The notes under the pieces were generated by a model. The model had not been told where the DNA came from. It saw only the letters and a program-made list of their open reading frames with translations, and did no database searches. From Lingula anatina (Eukaryota; Brachiopoda; Lingulata; Lingulida; Lingulidae): DNA of 64,000 bases. The stretch lies in contig NW_019776060.1 of the NCBI RefSeq assembly GCF_001039355.2, positions 1 through 64,000 on the forward strand. Direction: 5' to 3'. The stretch's first letter is position 1; every line of letters starts with the position of its first letter. This document shows, in pieces, positions 51,717 to 61,608 of the stretch. Made by a program: the position numbers and the translations under genes.

Positions 51717-54700
51717 CATTTGGCTACAAACAAAAAATGACTATTATGAATGCAGACCTGGAAAGTGAACCTACTAGTACTATACGAAATATAGACTACT
51801 AAACCTCATGTAAATTGAAATCAAACTGAAAAACTATGTGTATATAGGTATATAAAAATGCATATACATATGAAAATTACTGCTGTTAAGCAAAGTTTTC
51901 ATACATTAATCCTTCTTTACAAAAATTTTGAAAATAATATTTTTCTAATTCAAGATGTAACTTAATGAAAGGAAACGGATGTGGCTACATGTACTTTCAT
52001 TTGTTTAACTAGAGGATCAGAGAGGCGATACCGCCTCCGGATATTGTACCACCAGCTGGAGTAAGCGCATTCGTATGAAAACCAAAAACAAACAGGAACA
52101 ACTACCAGTGTTGTGTTTGACAAGCTCTTCAAAATGCAATAAACAAGACAAGAAATATGCCCCCTATAATGAAAATCTGACTCCCCCATGAAATTTTGAC
52201 TCCCCTATCACAAAACTTCATAAATCTTATTTTATTTTGAGTATATGACTGTGATCTCATTTTATTTGATAAATGACTATGATCTTGCAGTATGCATAAT
52301 GGAGGACACATTGGCACTTTTTGGTAGTTTGAAGGTGAAAATTTTCATGAAAAAAAAATTAAAGATTTGTTTTTTACCACACAAGGGCACCCCTATGAAA
52401 AAGCTATTTATCTGACATTTGATGACCATTTCAACATCTTTCCCTTTAGGATACTTTATGAAGATTATATTGGAAGTACCTGAAAGTTTGATGGTAAAAA
52501 AATGGGTGCAAAAAATAAGATTTATGAAGTTTTGTGATAGGGGAGTCAAATTTTCATGGGGGAGTCAGATTTTCATTATTTGCTCATTTTTAATTTTCTT
52601 ATTTTTTCATTAAAATTTTCACTGCAAACTACAAAAAATGTGCCAATGTATCCTCCATTTTACATACTACAAGATCACAGACATATACCCAAAATAAAAT
52701 AAGATTTATAAAGTTTTATAATGGGGGAGTCAAATTTTCATGGGGGAGTCAGATTTTCATTATGTGCTCATTTTTAATTTTCTTATTTTTTCATTTGAAT
52801 TTTCACTGCAAACTACAAAAAATGTGCCAACGTATCAGTCATTTTACATACTACAAAATCACAGTCATATACTCGAATAAAATAAGATGTATGAAGTTTT
52901 GTGGAGGGGGAGTAAAATTTTCATGGGGGGAGTCACATTTTCATTATGAAAATCTGACTGGGGAGTCACATTTTCATAATGAAAATCTGACTGGGGAGTC
53001 ACATTTTCATGGGAGTCAGATTTTCATGTTACACCGGCGGAGCTCACGGAGCCGGCAGAGCTCACGGAGCCGGCGGAGCTTACGGAGCCGGCGGAGCCGT
53101 ACGATACGGGTCGGGACTAAAACCATGAGTACCGCCAGCGTACACGCTGGTGGTACTAATTAACAATTGGTTTTTCATCATGTCAAAATAAATAAATTAA
53201 TTGATTAAAATCAAACAAAAAAATCAATAAATCCTACCCATCTGTCCTTGGTAATATCTGCTTGGACAAGGGTAATCTTTATGCCACCTTCCATCAAGTG
53301 AAGAGGTGCTTTTTTAACTTGGGGTGTTTTCACTTGTTTCGTTTCTGGTACCTCTTCTTTCTCTGTGTCAGCTTCAGCTCCAGGAACTGTAGATGCTCTT
53401 GGTCGGAAAATTGTGTGACGTAAAAAATCAGAAAATCTAAAAAGATAGATATAGTAAGAAAAACTATATTTTGTTTAAAAAAAGAAAAAAGGGTCATATT
53501 AAACAAATATTAAAACACGCAAAAAAATATGACCATGTACATACAGGTTAATTTGCAAGTACATTTTGAAGAGAAAAAAATCTCTCTCTCTATCTCTCAT
53601 ACTCTACCAAAGAGCTAAAAGACTTTCCACACCTCCTTATGTCCTTTTGCTGTCCAGTTCCCTTTTGCCTTGGCTTCGCCTGAGGAGGTTGAGGCTTTTT
53701 CTTCATTCTTGTTGCCTCCGAAACAGCAAAGTCAGGTCTCTGTGTGCCCTTGACCTCTAGCTCCACATAGCACTGGTTGTCTGAACCAATGGTCTTCAGA
53801 AGACTTGCCCCAGTGGCTTCTTGCAAAAATTCAGTCATACCTGATGTCAAAGTAAATTCAACTGATTGTAATGAACTTGGCTGTAATGTGTTGACATTTC
53901 ATCACTTCTGTAATTTCCATAGAAAAGTTCAAATCCTTTATTCAACAGCTTGATTATAAACTAATATCAGGGCAGCCAATTAATTTTTTTCTATGCCGAC
54001 AGTTACTGTTTAATCTATGGTGCCAGTACTTATGGCGTAAATGTAAGAAAGTGCATTGTATAAGACCCCATTTCCAGAGATTAGATCGATCTACTTTAGA
54101 TCAACTTAACTCCCTGGGGGTTCACGCTAAATAGCTGTCAGCCGAGCGGACACGAAAGCTAATTACCCCCTTACAGCTTGTAGTAGGCAGGACGGACATT
54201 TAAGCTGGATTATCTGACAGTAATCTAGTGAGACTCCCCGTGGGGATAGAGCGATCTAAAAGCTCTGGGAATACAGCCTTAGTTGTTCTTGGATATCAAA
54301 AGAATGAATTGTGAGTCATGAAGCTAGACTGTGTTCTGCACAACTTCATGATAATTGTACATGTGGAGTGAAGGACAATCTTTGCATGCACACTGCGCTG
54401 TGCTTTGTAATGTGACACGTAACATTCGACAGCCATGAGAATCACATAAGAAGAAAATAATACTCATTCACTACAACAGACAAAAAAACTTCACAGTGCT
54501 TTGTTGTAAACCAGTAACCTACCATTACAATAAACATTGAAATCAAAAGCATGCATACCAATCTTATTGACATCCACTTTTGCTGAGGTAATGGTTTTGA
54601 TGAAGTCTTTGTCAATGGTTTCTTTAGCCTGCTTCACCAGGTCTCTATTTCCCCGCAGGACCAGTTTTCTTTCCTCTGGTTTGATGTCAAATGATACTCG

Positions 54701-57700
54701 GAGTACAGGGTTTTTGCTAGGTAACACGATAAGAGAACAAAGGGTTAATATGACAACCCTGCATGCTAGTTGATGTGATATAAGAATTCATCTGTCATCT
54801 TCAATAAGTACACTAAAACCCTAAGTGTTTTGACTTGAATATGCGTTTTCCATACAGCCAGCTATATGATTGCGTCACAAGATTTTTACTCACCTATTAA
54901 GCATCTCAAGAGTGTCCCTTATTTTGTTCTTGATCTGCGGAATACTCAGGTATTTCAGTTCTCTTTTGCCAGCAGTGAGTGCAGAAGTCACAATGGCATT
55001 CACTTCAAAATAGTCTTGCACTGCCTTCAAACTGTCTTTCACTTCTTTCAAAAACCCTAAAGTTAAAATCTTACAACATTTTTGTTTGTTTGTTTGATTT
55101 AAGTTAGAATAAATTTTAAGAATTTCTTTTTATCATTTATTTAATGGTATGCACTAGTAGCATATATTCTAAACAACCCCATTTTAATGCTATATTTTAT
55201 ATATGTATGCATTTAAAAATGAGTACAATAAACTCTTTAAAAAGGAAACATACTTCATTTAGAGGATCATCTCCTTGACATTTCAGGAGAAAATATAGAC
55301 TTCACTCTTATTTCAGATATTTTTTCATAACATAATTATAATTATAATGTCCAAATTATGAATAATTAAGATATTATATGACTTCTTTGTTACATAACAA
55401 GTACATAGTCAGCTGTATGTTTCACACAGCATATATGCACATGCAGTACCTTCAAATACAATGATGGCTCTGTCAACAGTAATAACCACTAGGAGGCGAC
55501 TCTGCAGATCTTGTATGACTTTCTGGAATGTGGCTGTTGTCAGCATTCCTTGACTGTCAGGATCAACATCATACTTCTCTTTGTGCAGTAGGGCCAGTAG
55601 CACAGATACTGCCTTTTCAGTATTCTTCTCATCTTTAGAGTCTAAAATTGTTGTGTGTACATTTATTTATTTATTTATTTTTGTTACTGGTCACTTGGAT
55701 CCAAATTTCTCAGACAAAATTAACATTTATAACATATTACTACTTACAATAGTAATTGTGAGCTTGCCACTACCAGTGGATCACAACAATATGTTGACAA
55801 TGCAATTCATTTGTTAAAAGAACCAACAACCTTAATGAATCACACAATGTACCTAACCTAACACAATGTGTCACACCTAGCACAATATATCACACCTCAC
55901 ACTTTGCCACATATAACTTATCACAAAATGTGTCACACCTAGCACACTATGTCACATCTAACACATATGATATAACACAATGTCACACCTAACGCATTAT
56001 GACATAACACACTATGTCACTCCTAACACAATATTGAATATATCACCCCTCAGATATTCATGTCACATCCAACACAACATGTCTCACCTAACACAATCTC
56101 AATGGCCTGAAGAACAATGATTGTAGCCAACACAGTGTTATTCAGTTAGCACTTTGCCCAGTAAACAGGTACTCACCAAGTGCAGTAATTGCTATTACTC
56201 TGCCAGCAACTTTCCAAACAACATCAATAGCTTTATTCTCAAAGGCTTTGTTAATCCTGTCTGCAGCTTCTTTCCTTTGAAGCAAGTCATGCAAGGGCAG
56301 AGATACATGTACAGGTGCCATCTTTTCTGAGACATTCTGTTAAATAAGACATGCTCAGCCATTATAAACTAGACAGCAACCCTGACAAATATACAGACAC
56401 TAAAAAAAGTATGTATTTTCCATTATTCCAGTCTTATATAATCAGGCATATTACAGCAAGTTACAAAATGGTGGCTTCTTTTGCATTTGCCTGCTTCTTT
56501 TGCAATGAGCTTGTTATTTTTCAAAATATGAATCCACCCTTCAGCAATATCCTGGATCCACCAGTAATACCCTGATTAAGAAACATCCAAACCGTCACTC
56601 AACGATTAAGGAGCACTTACAGAACAAGAACCACTAGTCTTTGTCAACTCTAATATTTGAAATTCATAGTCACAAATCAACAATACTTGCCTGCAACTTT
56701 TCATATGTTTTCAAAACCATGTCCGTAACGACTGACTCTGTCCCCTGATACTCTATGATTCCGTCTTCTTTAAAACCTGTCTTAAGGGAGGGTGACACTG
56801 TGTCGGCCCAGAACCCTAATTTTGACAGGAGTTCCACCTTTGACTTTGTGCTCTTGATTGTTAGCAGGGTTTCTTTTTCTTTTGGTTGCTGTTGCCCTTG
56901 TGACTGCTGAGCTGGTTGTTCATTTTGAGCTGAGGAGACTTCCATTCCTGATGTCTTGTCTTCTTCAACGTCCTCATCTGCTATTTGATTCGTAGGTGGC
57001 TTTGGGGAAAATTGCATAAAAGGAGCAGGGTTTTGAAGTGAGCCCTTTGAGGGAATCGATGTTAGATCATACATAGAGGTTGACTGCCAGGAATGATCTT
57101 TGGAACTGTCACCAGAGGGAGATTGCGGTCGCTCCGATGGTAGGGGCACTATAGTGTCATCTTGTGATATTTCACGTAATGGCAGCACCCTCACACCTAT
57201 TGCAAATAAAACAAAAATGGCAACAAAATGAGGTACTGGTAAGGAGCTGCTAGAAAAAATATGTACTGCTGCTATAATTTGCACCAAATTTGCAGGAACA
57301 TATATAAAATTCTTTTGTGTGCAAGAAGAGTTTGAGGAAGGCCTGATATTTTGCTAAGGGGGCTGACATGTACACCATTTCTCAGAAGAGAAATAAACAG
57401 GTTTTTATAAACATATCACACTTGAGAATTTGTCATTCCATAATTAAAAGGAAAACAAATAAATATTATTTTAATCATTCTTTTTTTTTCAATATCCATA
57501 TTAAACATTTTGAAGGCAATTAAATATCCAAGCGAAATTGCACCAGCATGCTTTATTACATCCAGTGCAAAAATTCCATACACAAACAACATAAGTACTT
57601 AAATCTTATCAAATAGCTGCATAAGTCTCAGATACTTTATAGAAACATCAAAAGTTATAAGATGATTCAAAGTGTGATTATAAATTAAATGTGGTTGAAT

Positions 57701-59115
57701 AACAAGTGTACTGGTATAAGTATAATATATGCAAACATATCGGGAGCATCTTGACAGTCCGAAGGTTGATTGGTCAGAGGGTTCATTGGTCCAAAAAATG
57801 GTAACATTTTCATCATTTTTTTTAAATCAAGGGTTCACTGGTCTGAAGGTTCTATAGTGAACATTTGGACCATTGCTATGGCCCCAACATATCTCTCCTC
57901 TTTCCTGGCTCTAGGATACTATTCTGATGTATATATTCTGGTGTTGTGTGTATGTGCACATGAGTGTCTGAAAAAAAGTGGTAGGACATACATGCAAGCA
58001 TCTACATGTACATGTATTCTGGTACCTGCAAAATGTACCTCCTGAGAATTCTTTAATTAAAGAAAAGCGTGATGCGCCTGCACCATTGCAATGCATAACA
58101 AGAAAAAAAGTAAAAAAAAAGCAACCGTTAATCAGCAGCCATAGCGTTAAGTCGTAAGCATGAAAATGAACCTTTTTGCTGTACTATCTTCCTCAGAACT
58201 TCCCCTGGAGGTTTGGGTGGTAAGGGGGGTGGAATGCGGGTTGAGGTTGTTCCCTTGGTCAACTGACTGGATCCTTTAGTTCCCGAAGAAAACGGAGAAA
58301 GGGTGAGCAATCCATTTTTAACATCAATGCATCAGCATACAACTATATTAACTTATCGTGTAAATCAAAGCAAAACAAATTAAAACAAGAAGCTCAGAGA
58401 GGTCACTTTAAAGGCCAGCTCCTCCTGGGAACTGAATTCCCTGGTACATTTACAACCCGCCGTAGTCATCTGTTTATATCTTTGTCAAATCCTATTTAGT
58501 CCAAATATGTAACAAGCTGGCGAGTATGTACTAGTATGAATTATTATTTTACAATATAAATATGTTCTATTACCAAATTTAGACAAATTTCTCTGTATCC
58601 TACATGCTGTGGATAGTAAGTAATAGACATTTGTGCCTTCTCTCTATGTCTATGTACATGTATTTCAACCACATGACAAGAATGGCGGGGATAAGTTATA
58701 TTATCTTTTAACCACTAGATCATACAGAAACCTATTAAGATATAATCAATCCAACTTCAATGCCAAAAATCAAGTCTGACTTTCAGAGGTCTGTGTTTTT
58801 TTTAACCTAATTTGATCTTCATTAAAATTTTCATTTATGTAATTTTTATATTCCAAAGGTTCTATTTGAATTCACTAATTTATATGTACAACTTCAATCT
58901 TTTGATTGCAGTTTCACATAAACTTATTATAATAATTACAATAATAATAATATTANTTTCAGAGGTCTGTTTTTTTTTTAACCTAATTTGATCTTCATTA
59001 AAATTTTCATTTATGTAATTTTTATATTCCAAAGGTTCTATTTGAATTCACTAATTTATATGTACAACTTCAATCTTTTGATTGCAGTTTCACATAAACT
59101 TATTATAATAATAAC

Positions 59116-59170
<55 letters not shown>

Positions 59171-61569
59171 CATTGGTAACAGCCAGAGGTGTGTTGATAA
59201 TATATGGGTGAGGTTCTGTTGACCTCTCAAACTCAGGGTAAATATTTTGTACTGAGGATTCTCTTTTGAAAATATACATACCTGGATCTGTAACTTCATC
59301 ATCTTTCATAAATTCCTCCACATAAGGCATTAATTGGACACTCGTGCCTAGTTTTTCATGTTCTCTAGATAAAATTGCTGGAACAGCTGAAAACAAAAAT
59401 AAATACGTAAATAAAAATGTGCAAAGATTTAAGGCTAAATTGTATATGTAATTGCAAATAGAGCAATCCAAAATTCACAATTTTTCAACTATGTTTTGTT
59501 ATAAAAAGAAAAATTTTATTACAGAGTTACTTTATTTTCAGAATGTGCTAAAAACAAATTAAAGGCTTTTCTTGACTTCAACTGCATGCACGTACATTAC
59601 TTTCCCCCCACAAAAATAAATAAAAAAAATAAATAAAAATCCTCTTCATGTATTGTTTTAATGGCTGATTCTTATTTTTGTACCAATTTGTCCTTTCTGC
59701 TGGTCTATTGTCTGAAAAAGTCTACTAGATTTATTTCAATTAAAAAAACTACGGCAGTTTTAATCTTACATGTAGAATAACTTATGACAGTCACACCTAT
59801 CATTCCTAAGCTTTTTACAGTGTATCCACTCCATAAATACAAGTTCATGTAAATATGCAGGCTAAAATAGGTTAGCATTGAATGTACATTTATTTGCAGT
59901 ACTATTTATCTTTCCGTTTTATACATGAACTATATAGATAAAATTTTAGGGTGGTTGCTTTGATACATGTATCTGGTTGACCTGATTTCTTATATGTATC
60001 AGTACCAGACAAGTGTAACTTGTTTATTGTGACACAAGGTAGATTATTTTGTAGGGCAAATTATGTGCTGAATATTAAAATATATAATTCATGAAGCTCA
60101 GTTTGAAAAGTAAAGAAAATATCTCAATAAAAATATCCTAATATACTTATAATAATTATCCCTGAAAATACCCTCAAGTAAACTTCATGGTTTAATCTAA
60201 ATGGATGTGACAACCTTCCCAAATCTCCTAGTATCAATTTGAGTTTAATGAATAGTCATCAATTCGTTTCTGGTTAAACAATTAATAAACCACAGTCTTT
60301 TAATTTCAGTTATATATTTCTCACACCTCTCTTTTTTCTCTCCTTTATAAATTATATGCAAAATTTGGTTTTGGATATCTTCTTCAGATTTTAATTAGCC
60401 TGTTAAATAATTTACATTAATAATATATTACTAAATAACTATAAATAAACATATCCTACTGACATATACTGTGTTCTGCACTGTTTTTACTTGCTTATCA
60501 GTTATCTGTCTTCTTGGAGAATGAAGGAAAAAAAGGGCACCTCAGATGTTCGGGGGGGGGGGGGGTATCCACTTGGTCTGCTTTTGTACTTTAAGATATT
60601 TTTACATTGTAACACATAATCATACTTTACCTGATGGATCCTCAAATTCCACCACAGCTCTTTTCTTTTCATTTTCAAAAGTGCATTTCTTCACCTCCCA
60701 ACCTCCAGCAGCCTTGCTCTCAAAGTAAAGTTCCAGGTAGTCAGCTGACACCCCATCCTTCGGAAGGTCTTTGATGATGATTTTATCACAGCAGGACATG
60801 AGACTTAATTCAAGAATGTGCCCCTCGAGTGCCTTGTTTTTGGCCTTGACAACAGCTTTGGAAAATTCTACAGCAAAGTAATATATTGGTATTCAATCAG
60901 AATTTGATTGTGATCAATTTAATTAAAAGTTAAAATAAGTATCATTTTTATTCACCTTTATAAGCAGAAAGTAATTTAGGTAAATCACTGTGCTTGAGAA
61001 CTAATGTCCTTTATTTTTCAAAAGAGGCCAGCTGTATATAAATATTCTTATTCTGTGTCTTCCATAATATATTTTTTCAATTGATTTATTTACTCTTTTA
61101 ACAAAGGTTCACTTAATAGTAAAATCATACTGTACCTTTAATCTTGTCTTCAAACAGAGCCACAGCTATGGTTCTGCATTGCCCATAAAAGACTTTCTTC
61201 ACATCCTCTCCTGTTACATTTTCTAGATACAGCAGCAAACTATCATCAGAAGAATGTGGGGATATGTTCTGAAAAAGATAAATAAATAAAAATAACTACC
61301 AGTATTTAAATAAAGGCTAATAATGCCCATTATGAGTACATCCAAATTACATACCAAAACACCTCACTCTTCCTGATTATCTTAACATTTATTGGAGTTT
61401 AAAATAGTCTGACAAAATACAGGGATCTCTGTCCACTACCCCCATCCACATTTTCCATCAATACTGCTAATGTATGTAGTACATACAAACATAAATTCAT
61501 GATATAAAACAAGGTAATGCATTAATTTATGTAATTTGAGCTTTTTTGGTTTCACATCAGAAAAACAAA

Positions 61570-61608
<39 letters not shown>

